64,000 bases of DNA from Antitrichia curtipendula (Eukaryota > Streptophyta > Bryopsida > Hypnales > Leucodontaceae). The notes beneath the pieces are model-generated. The model made no database searches and had not been told where the DNA came from. It saw nothing but the letters and a program-made list of their open reading frames with translations. Location: NCBI GenBank assembly GCA_951230915.1, contig OX579633.1:52094029-52158028 (forward strand), given 5' to 3'. Positions 23,505-34,793 of the stretch are shown here, piece by piece. Position 1 is the stretch's first letter; each line of letters starts with the position of its first letter. Made by a program: the position numbers and the translations under genes.

Positions 23505-25466
23505 CTATAGAGATACCAGAATAGGCTGCTGGTGAGAATTCAAGTGCCTGGGAGGAAGGGGAACCTTCGGGGTGAGCTTGGGGAGCACACCAAAAAACCT
23601 GGCCTTCAGTGCCATTGCAGTGGTCGCCACGATCTTGTCGTCGTCCATTAAAAAATCACGGTAGATGAAGAGACAGTATTGCTGCCTGTGCTCGATTTCT
23701 TCCCTGCTGAGGCTTCGGAGGGTCGGCACAATCCTATGCATTTGAGACGTGGGGAACACGAGCAAGCACCGCCTCCATTCGATGAGAGAGTCGAAGGGGA
23801 GAACGAAGTTGTCTGAAATCACAACGGGAATGGCGCCTGCAGACAAAACCTCCAGCAAACGAAAGGAGCTTGGACCTCGGCCCGCTGGAACCAGCCCAAA
23901 CGTGGAATTCATCAAGTCGTCGAACTTGTATTGGTTGTAGATATATTGCTCCATCGCACACTCAGCAGCTTCAATTTCAGAAGCATCAGAGCTCGGCATC
24001 TGCGAACCGGAAATCTGCTATTAAAATTCACTCAAAACAATAGTAGGTGTTCACCATTGGGTGCTAAAATTGAATTCAAACCGAATCGATAAATCCTACA
24101 AACGTGGAGATAGAGACACACAATCTCTACATCACCAACCAATCTCTTGCCCCTCCAGATGGAAACTACCTTTCACCAGTTCACAGATTCGCCACGGTTG
24201 CAAAAGAATCGTTATTCAACAACCAGTTATTCCCAATAAACCATTTTGACGCCCACTAATAGAAACACACAACAACAAAGAACTTACAGAAAGGGAAAAA
24301 AAAGATCAATCCCTGTCTGAAGAACTTTAAAAAAGACGAATTCACTCGATCATACTGTGAAAGTAATAGAATTCAAATGAGTCAAATTCAGACCACCACA
24401 ACTCAGCGAAGAATGCTGCATATAGTGGTCAAAAAACAGATAAAAATTTGGACAAAAGAAAGTCCCAACATGAAGTCCTCAAAACTGCTGAAAACCGTCT
24501 AGGGGGGGGTAAGCATCGATCAAAAACTTGCAGAAAGAGCCAAATTTTGATATTACCACAATTCAGTGAACAGTGTTGCATATATTGGTCAAAAAATAAT
24601 AAAAACTCGGACAAAAGAAATTCCCAATATGACGTCCTCAAACCTGCTAAAAAACCACCTAGGGGTTAAGAATGGATCAATCAAAATTTGGAGAAAAGGA
24701 AGAGAGAAGGATTGATTACCTGTTTGCAAGTGGTGGCCACGACAATATCCTTCCCATTGTGCATCCTCCTCAGCACCGGGTTACTCCGAAACCCACCAAC
24801 CCCAGAGTCTTGCAAGTACCTCGTCCCTTTGAACGTCAAGAACCACTTCCGCTCCGTCGCCTTCAACCCCTGCAACCTCGGATAAAACTTTTTCTGCGGC
24901 ACAGGGACACTGATATCAAACCCAGCACGGTAAGTCGACTGGTGCGTGATGGACGACATAGTCGATGCCATCTCGATCGAATTTTCCTCCAGTTTCTTCA
25001 CCCAGTTGTCGGCGATGGAGATCACCACGTGGTTGAGCCCATGGTTCCAGTGAGGAAGCGTCTGCAACGCGGCATGGTTGGTGCGATCGACCGTGACGAG
25101 GAACAAACACGCCTTGGATGCGTCTGTGGTGAAGTAAGGGCTGCGCTCGAAAGCCTCCTTGAAGAACCACGAAGCACCGCTGTTGTAGTGGAAGATACGA
25201 AGCTCGGACATGTCGTCGCAACGGGAGTAGTTGAAGCAAGCGTCCATGGAACACGAAGGGAAGCGCGCAGGGGTGTGCCAGCCCACCACAGGGAGAATGG
25301 GGGAGATTGACGTGGTGTTGGAAGACGTTTTCAAGGGCATTTTGAAGCCGCCAACGCTCAAGAAACTGAAGACCATGACGAATAATAGAAGCAAATTGAA
25401 GAGGCCATACAGGATTTGCATGTAGGGGGAAATCTTGGGACCCGGCGCTTCCTTGATGGTCGACAT
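23505..25466 (-). CDS. EXT1-like exostosin-family glycosyltransferase (GT47)
   Basis: There are two exons, 25466-24720 and 23999-23505, joined in phase 0 across a 719-bp intron (CAAACAG|GTAATC...TTCGCAG|ATGCCG). They encode 413 residues. Residues 17-39 form one membrane anchor after a short cytosolic tail, the type II topology of Golgi transferases. A cysteine-bearing region (C73, C78, C84) follows, as in exostosins. HNGKDIVVATTC closes exon 1. The GT47 core is at about residues 279-319: NSTFGLVPAGRGPSSFRLLE then AGAIPVVISDN and LPF. It resembles animal EXT1 more than the pectin or xyloglucan GT47 enzymes. Family members transfer sugars from nucleotide donors to cell-wall or glycoprotein glycans; the substrate here is unknown. 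No stops or frameshifts were seen. The start is the first ATG of the frame. Confidence 0.88.
24380..24710. repeat. Tandem duplication inside the GT47 intron
   Basis: Two units of about 160 bp are in direct tandem. 'tgcatatagtggtcaaaaaa' at 24417 recurs as 'tgcatatattggtcaaaaaa' at 24577, and both run on through 'ggacaaaagaaa' and a 'cctaggggt'-like end. They lie at the 5' end of the intron, next to the donor site, without altering it. Confidence 0.75.
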
Positions 25467-25789
25467 GATCTTCGACTAAACTCTCGGTAATTGAATTTCT
25501 TGCGTAGCCCAAATTCGAAGTAAAACCCTCCTTCACCACAGTCCACAACTGATTGTTCCGCAAATCAACTCCCGAGCTCCGGTCACTCGTCGCATAACTG
25601 AACCATCGTCGCTTCCTAAACTGGTGCAGAACTGGAATTGGACTCGCGGAAGTACGAGCAGACCCAGAATTCTTGTGAAAACGGGTTACAGCAGCATCAG
25701 ATGATCAGCTACACCACACCGCCATAGCTGAATAGGTCACGCTCCCTCGTAATCTTGATTGTCGACTCTCCAAAGAAAAGAAACCGAAG

Positions 25790-26510
25790 TTACGAATTGC
25801 ATAAGCTCAATCCCAGAATCACTAAGCTTCCCATTTGCAGAAGCTCCCCAGGATAAAATCTTTCAAAAATTCACAAAACCCAGGTAAGAAACCTTCCAAG
25901 AAACGAAATAAGCAGCAGCCGGCTTCAATTCGTGGAGTGACGAACACGACGTCCCGGCCTCAGGGCTCCAAACCTAAGAAGTGAGAGAGAAGGGTCCCGG
26001 GGAAGGAGGGGAGTCTAAGCAACGAAACGAAATTACGAATTGCATAGGCTCATCCCGGAAGCACTCCTTCTAAAACGCCGAAGGTCCTCAGGATCAAGAA
26101 TTGAAGACTTTCAGAAATTCACAAAACCCAGGTGGGGACCCTGCCAAGAATCGCAATACGCAGCAGCCGACCCCAATTCGTGGATTGACGAACACGGCGT
26201 CCCGACTTCAAACCTCCCAAACTCAGAGAACAGTCTCGTATGAAGTGAGAGAGAAGAGTCCCAGTGAAGAAGGGGAGCCTACGAAAAGAATCAAAATTGC
26301 GAATTGCGAAGAATGAATCCCAGACCGCAGAAGCTCCTCAGGATCAATTCTTTCACAAATCGAAAAATCCCAAGTGGGAAACCTGCAGCCGTCTCCAAAT
26401 GGTGGCGTGACGGAAACGGCGTCCCGGCCTCAGAGCTCCGAAGCTGGAAGAAGGGTCGAGTACGAGGTGAGCGAGAAGCTCCTGGTGAAGGAGAGGAGCC
26501 CAAGCCTACA
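25790..26510. repeat. Three tandem ~240-260-bp repeats upstream of GT47 gene
   Basis: Units start at 25790, 26033 and 26297 (spacing 243 and 264 bp), each at TTACGAATTGC or TTGCGAATTGC. Each continues through 'cttcaggatc', 'ttcacaaaacccaggt', 'gcagcagcc', 'gacgaacacg', 'gcgtcccg' and 'gagagaag'. They are diverged but collinear. They lie 324 bp and more upstream of the ATG, so they form the likely promoter or an upstream leader exon region. Their conserved blocks could be repeated regulatory sites. Confidence 0.8.
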
Positions 26511-27240
26511 GTAAGGGAGGAGGAATGGGAGAGAGAGGTGAGCCGGGATTTTGTAGAAAAGGGGTGCGGGTTGGGGGATATGTTCAAATGTGGGGGAATT
26601 GCAGGCGGAGGCTGGGGCATGAAGATTCCTGGAGGCGACTTGCGAGTGAAGGGCTAAAAGGAAAGTCGGGTACTTGGGCAGGGCAAGCCAAGACAATCTT
26701 TGTTGCTGGGCAGGCACGCAGCTGCGCGCTTGGACTCCTGCGTCCTCCCTGCCGGCGCGTCCGTCACGACTCTGCCACCCCTCCCGATCCTCGCGCTGCC
26801 TACCGCAGAACGTTAAAGAGGTCATTCGAAGTCTGGCGTCCTGCGTCTGCCTCCCGCCACCCGAGGGTCATTACCTCTATTTTTTGTGTCAGCGTTCTGC
26901 CTTCTTCATCTCTACTGTGGGTAGAACCGCCCGTAGTCGACCACTTAAGAGATTCCGTGACAGTTCTGGCTGGAGCAATAAAAGGTAATGTAAATTTACT
27001 GCCCTGTCAAAAGATAGAAACGACGGGCATAGCCAATTTTTTGTGATTTTTTTTCCTGAAATTCAAATTACTACAGATTCTAGAAGCCAAAAGTTGGCCT
27101 CAACCCATATTCAACATATAGAGTCTTCCAATTCTGATCATTCCATAATTACTTTCCCGCTCACTACTTGCTACTTTCATGCTCACTACATCAAGACATG
27201 TGTCATGACTTTGTAGTCCCAACCTTGCAAAGGAGAAAAA
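26511..27240. other. GC-rich stretch, no recognised gene
   Basis: This is unusually GC-rich, as in a promoter island. Open frames on both strands (for example 26525-27046 forward) look like by-products of composition; none resembles a known protein. Confidence 0.4.
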
Positions 27241-27244
27241 AATT

Positions 27245-27430
27245 GCATTCTAAACTTGGGGTGGAAATAGCTGCACCCTATATGTTTGGTATGGAAGTCT
27301 AGTTGGTAATGGTTGGTTCTACCATATTGTGTTCTTTACTTCTCCCGGAAACTTTGGAGCCTTTGATCCGAATTTGAATTCTAAAGTTTCAAATTTTATC
27401 ACATATGACAAACAAAAAATTTCAATGTTT
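27245..27430 (+). repeat. Fragment of the hAT-like GACCCC MITE family
   Basis: The order 'cctttgatccgaatttgaattc...caaattttatcacatatgacaaacaaaaaatttcaatg' matches the interiors of 34562-34785, 35352-35589 and 43500-43670. The ends are decayed. From 27431 to 28368 I see no recognisable gene. Confidence 0.5.
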
Positions 27431-28372
27431 TTAAAATTGAAGACTTCAAATGACCACTTAAACATCTTGCGTGCCTCCCATAGGTTACTCAACAGTTGTT
27501 CATTAGAACTATTGGATAAGGGGAGGTTCGTAACATTCAATAGTCTTCATCTCCATTGCCTTTCTTTCATGTACCTTCTTCAGCACACTGAACTTCCACT
27601 TGTTCATTTAGCTATTGATGAAATATTGTTAGGTGTAGAATATTCCACACCATCTATTGTAAAGCCAAGGGAGTGACAATGCATACTATAGAATGTTATG
27701 TTCGTTGCAGAGGGACTCCTACAATATAACATTATTTGGAAGGTCCCTTTTGTTCCCCTAGAAAGAAAGAGCCCCCAATGTATTAACTTTCCAATCCGTT
27801 GACTCCCTCTAATCTCTACCTACATACAATTCATATTTCTTTCCAATCAATCAACGACTCTCTATCGATTAAACAAAATTTACTCCTAGGAAATCCAAGA
27901 GAGATTATTCCATTGTTTAGGCTAGTTAACAATGTTATAGATCGAAGGTCCAATGAAGAATGTCCTCCTATTTCAAGAGGCTCAATGCAAACAACCTCCC
28001 TATGTAAAAAACCATGCAAATATTTAACCTCACGGGGAAGGGTCATCAAAGATCCTTGTGAGATATCCATGTGACGTTAAACACTCATTTTATGGGATTA
28101 TAGTTTAACTTCACATAACCATTAATTTGAATGCTAGAGCATGGATGGAGAAAAATTGGTCTGTAAACATAATAACATGCTCCAGTGGTCTGGTACAACA
28201 TCTAGCCAACATACACCCATGTTCTACATGGCCTCTTAAGGTTTGTGCCTAATGAGCATCTACTCCTTGGTAAGGTGCAATCATAGGGTTTCATATCAAA
28301 TTTTTCTTGTACTCTTTTAAAATTGAAGAAATTCATCCATTGAAGAAGTAGGCGAGCCTTTAATTTCTTTAA

Positions 28373-29889
28373 CCCCTAAAGCCCCGAGGGTGTTTTTTGC
28401 CAAAAACCACTCAAAATTACCACTTCTGATGTATTCACTTAACCCCTAAAGGACCAAACACCGTTTTTTGACAACATAGCGTTTTGGGGCAGCTCACCAC
28501 GAATGGAATTTTTATTTTTTTTCTTTGAAATTTTCACACAAGATGTGCCCGAGGAGTAGCTTTAGGGCCCAACAATTTTCATAACTTTTGACCACATGGT
28601 TAAAAAATTATGGTATGATATGTAGTTTTCATTGTTCAGCGGGCAGCCCGGGCAGCAAAAAAAACTTCTTTAAAAATCATTTTCTAGAGAAATAAAAATT
28701 TGAAATTAGTTCTCTAGATTTATGTGCACAAGGAAAGCTTTGAATCATTCCACTTTGATTTATGAGATGAAAGTTATGAGGAATTTTAGTTGTGGGTAAT
28801 TTGCGGGTAGTTATGGAATCTCTACTCTAAAATAAACTTTGAAGTCCTTTATTTAACTCAATTTTCAATATTTTTGGAAAAAAATATAAACACAAGGTGT
28901 AGATTGTTTATTACAACATTACAATCGTTTGGATTGGCATTTTTCAATTCCATAATTAAATCCTTAACAATTTAGTGTTTTGAATCATTTTCTACTTCTT
29001 TCTACTTACTATTTTTTTCCTATATGTTGTACATTTCCAAATGATCTGCAAATTTTCAAGCATGTAGCTAACTTGCTTTGAAGAATGAATCCAAAGAGTT
29101 ACCACCATTTTGGACATTTTTTCATACAAATGTGACCATGTGAAGTGCAGCTGCCCGGTTTTTCGCAGGGACAAAAAAAGGGTTTTTGTCTTTTCAAATG
29201 CTAATATCTTGCAATCTACACGGTGGAAATTTCTGAAACTTTTTCCACATCTTCTCAAACTAGTTTACTACAAGATCCTACGGTCACATGTGTCCAAAAA
29301 TGTTTTTTTTCCAAAATTTCGTACTTGTACTAGAAATGGCAGTTTGGGAGCGTTTTTTTGTGAAAACATAGTCAAAAACCTTTAGGGGTTAAGGAAACCA
29401 ATTTTTTTTAAAATTTAACCGTAGGATATTGTACTTAACTTGTCTGAGATCATGTAGTAAAAATTTCATCAAATTTCACCGTACGGATTGGAAGATATTA
29501 GCATTCAAAGTTGAAAAAAAGTTTTTTTCCAAGAAGATGCTTAAATTGCCCGAAAAAATAAGATTGTCCATAACTTTCTCATCCCTAGTCCAAATAGAAT
29601 GAATAAAAGCTTCACGCATAGGTAAAAATACAATATTTTAGAAAAAATTCAAAAAAAATTATTTTGACTTTTTGTAATTTTTTTGGGCTGCCCACCAATC
29701 TCCAAATTTTGTTCATTGTGCCATAACTTTTTCATCTGGCATCCGATTGAAACAAAAATTATATATTCACAAAGCTCTTGCAAAGCTACACCACCTCAAA
29801 AAATCTCAAAAAATTTACTTCAAATTGAGACAATAGGAACCTACCCAGACCCAAATTGTCCCTTGAGGGGACAAGCAGGGCTTTAGGAG
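28373..29889 (+). mobile_element. TTAA-family element, subfamily 1, interrupted by another member
   Basis: It is bounded by TTAA at 28369-28372 and 29890-29893, with ends CCCCTAAAGCCCCGAGGG and (complement) CTCCTAAAGCCCTG. The sequence at 28443-29388 plus one TTAA is an insertion of a subfamily 2 member. Without it, the element aligns end to end with 46263-46786, which has a further internal deletion. A shared internal module lies at 29415-29530. It is non-coding. Confidence 0.88.
28443..29388 (+). mobile_element. TTAA-family element, subfamily 2, nested
   Basis: The 946-bp element is flanked by exact TTAA on both sides (28439-28442 and 29389-29392). Its ends are CCCCTAAAGGACC and (complement) CCCCTAAAGGTTTTTGAC. 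The host site, CAC-TTAA-GGAAACC, is seen uninterrupted at 46327-46339, which proves a TTAA target. Inside are a block near 28580-28665 on 'cataacttttgaccacatggtt' and a reverse shared module at 29185-29300. Relatives are 31567-32728 (inverted), 36989-37255 and 42088-43197. Confidence 0.92.
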
Positions 29890-29893
29890 TTAA

Positions 29894-31562
29894 AGTGCTT
29901 GGCTAAAAGAAAGGATTTGGCAAGCATAAGAAAACATAAAAGTGTTACAAGGATTTGGATGAGCTATATCATGAATTGCAAGGGTATGTTTTTTGAACCA
30001 AAGAACTATTTCATGTCATTTCAACAAGTTTTAGAAGGTTGTTGGAGATGCTCTTAGTAAAGGTGGACTTTCAACCATTGAAGGAGACATGGTTTGAGGA
30101 TCTTCCTTCTCCAAACTTGTGAAAGAATGATGTGGCAAGAAATTGTTGGGTAACCAAACTCGGTACATTTCTTCTCCACTCAAAATGGTCAGTAAAGAAG
30201 TTAACTTGTTGAATGAATTGTGACTCCCACTATTAGATGTGGTTTCTCTTAAGGTTTAATTAAAACAATATGGATTGGTATAAAGTCTAGTATGAATTAT
30301 CTCTTTGTACATTAGAGGGTTTGTATGTTTCACCAAGATATAAAAGACTAAATCAAAGTTTGTTGCAATGCCATGGCATATGATTGAAAATTTGATTGAA
30401 ACAAACAACAACAATTGTTTTGTTTCTAAAATACAACTAAGGGAAAAAACAACTTGGTAGGTGAATCATTTGCATTAATTTTAACACATTTTCTTTTAGA
30501 TAATTGGATGAAATATCATTGGAATTTGAATAAATGGCATTAAGATTTACCTCTAGTTGTGTTATCTTCAAAAGGCCAAGATAGTGATGATTCTCCTAGG
30601 GATGCAATAGAAAATCAAAATCAGATTTGTTAGGGATTGATTTCAATAAAATTCAATGTTCCAATCATTCATTTGCATAAAAAGAAACTAATAGCAAATA
30701 AATGGTGGTCTATTCAAAATTTTGAAGTTTTATCATAAGTGACAAATAAAGAAACTCAATGTTGTCTCCATAGATAAATTGCAGGGACAATGAAGGGGTC
30801 AATCTCCTCGGCCAATGCCCCGTGGATACGAGTGGTCAAACTACCTTCAATAGACTCTTCATACACAATGATCTTCAAACTAACATTATTGTTGTTATTA
30901 TTGAGGTAGAACCACCCATTCCTGACTAGGGATCCATACCCAACATGTAGGGTGCAACTATTTCCAACCAAAGCTAGAATAGATGTACAATTCAAGCTTA
31001 AAATGTTTGTTTTTTCTTGTATTCAAGGTTGGGACTAATAAGGCCATGTACCAAATTATCATAAAGTGTGTTGGAACTACTCAATAGTAAAGTAGTCTAT
31101 TGATTGATAGAAAATTGGGAGACTCTAGACATTCACTATGGATTTGTTACACTTTTTGGCTCCCAAAATTCATAGTAATTTCAATTGGGGGAATAAAAAT
31201 ATAGAAAATTCAGAATCCCAATATTTCTTCTCTCTCTACACGAGAAAAAATTCCATTGCCTCACACTCCTCCTCTGTCCTGAAATCGGGTTTGGGTGTTT
31301 CTACCTTATTATCTTGAGGAGGAAATATGTTATTAAATTTTAACCATAGTCAGGTGCCCAAGTGTGATGGAATCCCGGCAGATCATATGGAAATTAGTGA
31401 TTCCAGATTTATTACTGTGGCATCTACCAGTATCTATTCCCTCATGATTCCTCAGACTGAAGCATTGACATATTAATTTAGAGTTATCATCGGAAACCAA
31501 AAGCGTGACTCGCGGTGAAGTGATTTTGGTACATCTTAGGTGGCCCCTATTTGAATTGCCGG
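29894..31562. other. No recognised gene; decayed coding-like sequence
   Basis: Short codon-like runs (about 30040-30130 and 30540-30720 forward) suggest an old protein-coding source, but stops are frequent and no family is recognised. About 30775-30830 carries a decayed end of the GACCCC MITE family ('gaaggggtcaatctcctcggcc'). Confidence 0.35.
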
Positions 31563-31566
31563 TTGA

Positions 31567-32728
31567 CCCCTAAAGTTTTTTGACTATGTTTTTACCAAAA
31601 CGCTCCAAAACTGCCATTTCTAGGATCGGGGTGGATTGACCCCCTCGCTCAGCCTTATCAAGGGTGCATGTAAAAAAAAAGCCCCCTATTTTGCGCCGTT
31701 CCAGGGTATATTCTTGACTTCATTCAACAAATTTGGGGTCTCTGATCGCAAATATGAATTCAAAATTTGCAAAAAAAAAATAATGTGCAAAAAACAGGGT
31801 TTGCCCGCAGGGCCGAGCGAGGGGGTCAGTTCTCCCTAGCCCATTTCTAGGACAAGTACCAAATTTTTTAAGAATTTTTTTTGAACACATGTAACCGTAG
31901 GATCTTGTAGTAAATTAGCTTGAGAACATGTGGGAAAATTTTTCGGAATTTCCACCACGTAGATTGCAAGATATTAGCATTTGAACTGGAAAAAAAAACT
32001 TTTTTTGACCCTGCAAAAAACGGGCAGCTGCACTTCAGATGGTCACATGTGTATGAAAAAATGCCCGAAATGGTGGTCACTCTTTGGATTCATTCTTGAA
32101 GGCAAGCTGGCAACGTGCTTGAAAATTTTCAGATCATTTGGAATTGTACAGCACAACATATAGGAAAAAATAGTAAGTAGAAAGAAGTAGAAAATGATTC
32201 AAAACACGAAATTGTTAACAATTTATTCATGGAATTGAAAAATCCCAATTCCAATGGTTATAATGTTGTAGTAAAGAGTCTACACCTAATGTTTTTATTT
32301 TTTTCCAAAAATATTTAAAATTGAATTAAATAAAGGGCTTCAAAGTTTATCTTAGAGTATAGATTCCACAACTACCCGCAAACTTAAACTCCCATAACTT
32401 TTATCTCATAAATTCAAATGGAATTATTCAAAGCTTTCCATATATATAAAGATCTAGAGAACCAATTTCAAGTTTTAATTTTTTTTAAAAGTGAATTTTC
32501 AAGAAGTTTTTTTTGTTGCTCGGGCTGCCCGCCGAGCAATGAAAACAACATATCATACCATAACTTTTTAACCATGTAGTCAAAATTTATGAAAATTGTT
32601 GTGCCTTAAAGATACTCCTCAGGCACATATTGTGTGAAAATTTCAAAGAAAAAAATTAAAAACTCCATTTGTAGTGAGCTGATCAAAATTGCTATGTTGC
32701 CAAAAAACGCAGTTCAGTGCTTTAGGGG
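31567..32728 (-). mobile_element. TTAA-family element, subfamily 2, inverted and carrying a MITE
   Basis: Ends are CCCCTAAAG (after TTGA 31563-31566, one change from TTAA) and TTTAGGGG before TTAA 32729-32732. Its order is the reverse complement of 28443-29388 through nearly its whole length. It is interrupted at 31624-31842 by an hAT-like MITE. Confidence 0.85.
31624..31842. mobile_element. hAT-like MITE nested in a TTAA element
   Basis: About 219 bp is flanked by ATTTCTAG on both sides (31616-31623 and 31843-31850). The inverted ends are GATCGGGGTGGATTGACCCC and the complement of GGGCTAGGGAGAACTGACCC. The uninterrupted relative at 29320-29335 reads ATTTCTAG once. Eight duplicated bases point to hAT; a nine-base Mutator-type reading is also possible. 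Confidence 0.8.
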
Positions 32729-32818
32729 TTAAGTTACAGATTCATTAATGTGGAATCTATCCATTCCCTGATTCCAAACTGAGAATGTCACTAAGTTAAT
32801 ATAAATAAGGTGATTGAG

Positions 32819-32895
32819 CGTATGATAGGTCAACTCTGGACCAACGTAATGCAGGTCCAAAAATACTTGAGTTGTACATGTGTCTTGTAAACTGT
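32819..32895. repeat. Partial copy of the 4.8-kb hairpin MITE
   Basis: 'gataggtcaactctggaccaacgtaatgcagg...gttgtacatgtgtcttg' matches the right arm and loop of the element at 4799-4898. The second arm is truncated. Confidence 0.55.
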
Positions 32896-33489
32896 ACTGC
32901 AAGTGTGATTTGAGGTTTTTATTTCTTAATAACACAAGTAAAGGTACCTTTATAGCAAGAAAAGAGTAACAAGAATCCAACAGCAAGCGACATGGATGGG
33001 CAAGTGATTTGACGCTCTGATTTGTGTAAGGTAGGAGGCTCAGAAATGGCACATCTAAGGGCTGGTCCGCCTTTTTTGTGTATTTCACTAGAAGGGAATA
33101 ATTTTAGCTCATTTTTCAGACAAAGAGAAATAGATGAGGAATCTAACCCAAGTGGTTTCGTATTTTTCCAAGCATTTTTGAGTTACTTATGAATTTTCAA
33201 ATAAGGGTCATAGGTCCCTATTTATGACCCTAGGTCTTATATAAACGGTTCATTTGCAATTCTAAAGAAAGATGGGGAAAGCAAAGCAAATGATTGGCTC
33301 TTGCAATTAATATTGTTTTTTTCTTTGACTCATTCAATGACTATACATGTCAATTTCAGAACCAACTCATGTCCATTTTACAACCATTTATAGGATCTGT
33401 TCTTAGTGCCCGTTCCATTTCAGAGCCTCCTACTTTAGGGAGCAGTGCAAGACCTCATATGGTTCAAGATTTGGTCTTAAGTTGGTAGT

Positions 33490-33660
33490 AAGGTGGGTAC
33501 CCCCCAAAACACCACTTTTTATTATTGTGCCTAGTTACTATTACTAGATTCATTAAATTTTCTTGTTGACAAGTGAAAGGAGGTTCCGTCGCACTAAGAA
33601 CATGACATTTGGATATTGTATGCAAAGGTTATGAAGGGCCAAAGTTTTATTTGGTTAAAG
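33490..33660 (+). repeat. Fragment of AAGGTGGGTACCC-end MITE
   Basis: 'aaggtgggtaccccccaaaacaccactt' and the following 'gacaagtgaaaggaggttcc...acatttggatattgtatgcaaa' match 11196-11345. The right end is missing. From 33661 to 34323 I see only a Stowaway-like right end at about 34198-34218 ('gagacaaagggagta'). Confidence 0.6.
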
Positions 33661-34323
33661 GTTCTTAAATCGTTTCTTCCACATATGTACATATTGATTT
33701 GGGAGATGTGCTTAGAGTGATGATGATGGTTTTGGATTAGTGGCGCATTAGAGGGGAACACCTTCCCTAAAGTAAGGATTTTTTTGTGATACAAAGCTAT
33801 TTTGTGGTCAATATTTGGTGCCAAATTTTGGAGGGACAGTCAAATTGTGGTTAAGGTTATTGATGTGTATCGCAAAAAAACCCACCTTGACCTATGGTAA
33901 AAAAAAAGTCCAGATTTTCCACATGTCAGATAAATGTAAAAATTTGTCCCTTTGTTGTAGAGTTTGGTTAATTTTGTATTTTATGACTTCCTTCAATTGG
34001 TTCTAAATTTGTGGTTTCAAATATGAATTCAATTTTGTAAACTTATTGTCTAGGATAGATTCAAAAATCCTTGAATTTTCTACGAAGATAAAAATTCCAT
34101 GAGACTAGATTTGGACTAGTCTTAGATGTCTTCAAATTTATAGTCAATATTATTTTTCTTCGCTATTTCTTCACTAATATTAAAGCAAACCAAAAGATCA
34201 TTTGGAGACAAAGGGAGTACATGTATTTGATTTGACATACATCAAGGGTGTGGTATACATTGAGGATGTCTTTCAGAAGGAACCCATGTGCTCACTTTCT
34301 TTTATTCCAAATTCAATGAGCAT

Positions 34324-34553
34324 GGGTTAGGGAGGACTAATTGACCCCCTTATTGCCCCATCCAAAGATAAATGTAAAAATTGCCCCCTATTTTTTGCCG
34401 CATAAACTTTTTATCCCAACACTAAATACTTTCAGGCCTTTGATCGCAAATATAAATTCAAAATTTACAAATTTAATCATTAGTGGTATATAAATAATTA
34501 TAGTATTTTGTCCAGGAATAATAAGGGCGGGGGGGGTGTCAATGCTCCTTGGC
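34324..34553. mobile_element. hAT-like GACCCC MITE, first of pair
   Basis: The left end is GGGTTAGGGAGGACTAATTG followed by ACCCCC; the right end is GTGTCAATGCTCCTTGGCC. The interior matches the neighbours ('attgccccctattttttgccg', 'ggcctttgatcgcaaatata'). It abuts the next copy tail to head. Confidence 0.6.
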
Positions 34554-34561
34554 CATGAGGG

Positions 34562-34785
34562 CCAAGGAGAATTGACCCCTCATTGTCCCAACCAAGAATA
34601 ATTAAAAATAATTGCCCCCTATTTTGTGCCGTATTCATTGATAATTCTTCACCTCTCCTACCTAATTTGGGGCCTCCGATTACAAATATGAATGCCAATA
34701 TGAATTGAGAATTTCAAAATATTATCGTATGTTGCAAATAAAAAACTCCAGTGTTTACCCCCGTGGGTAAATTCACCCCGATCGT
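34562..34785. mobile_element. hAT-like GACCCC MITE, exact 8-bp target duplication
   Basis: The element is 224 bp and flanked by CATGAGGG on both sides (34554-34561 and 34786-34793). The left end is CCAAGGAGAATTGACCCC; the right end complements ACGATCGGGGTGAATTTACC. Eight-base duplications are the hAT hallmark. It is non-coding. Confidence 0.82.
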
Positions 34786-34793
34786 CATGAGGG

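Noticed and set aside
24672..25310. 212-codon forward open frame
   Set aside because: It is the antisense shadow of GT47 exon 1; it is rich in H, R and P, as expected of such shadows, and the minus strand has the conserved protein.
26525..27046. 173-codon forward frame upstream of the GT47 gene
   Set aside because: It starts at ATG but lies in GC-rich, tandemly repeated promoter DNA where long frames arise by chance; no similarity recognised.
28369..28380. Interstitial telomere repeats (CCCTAAA)
   Set aside because: Only one heptamer occurs at each site, always next to TTAA and at element boundaries in inverted pairs, so these are transposon ends.
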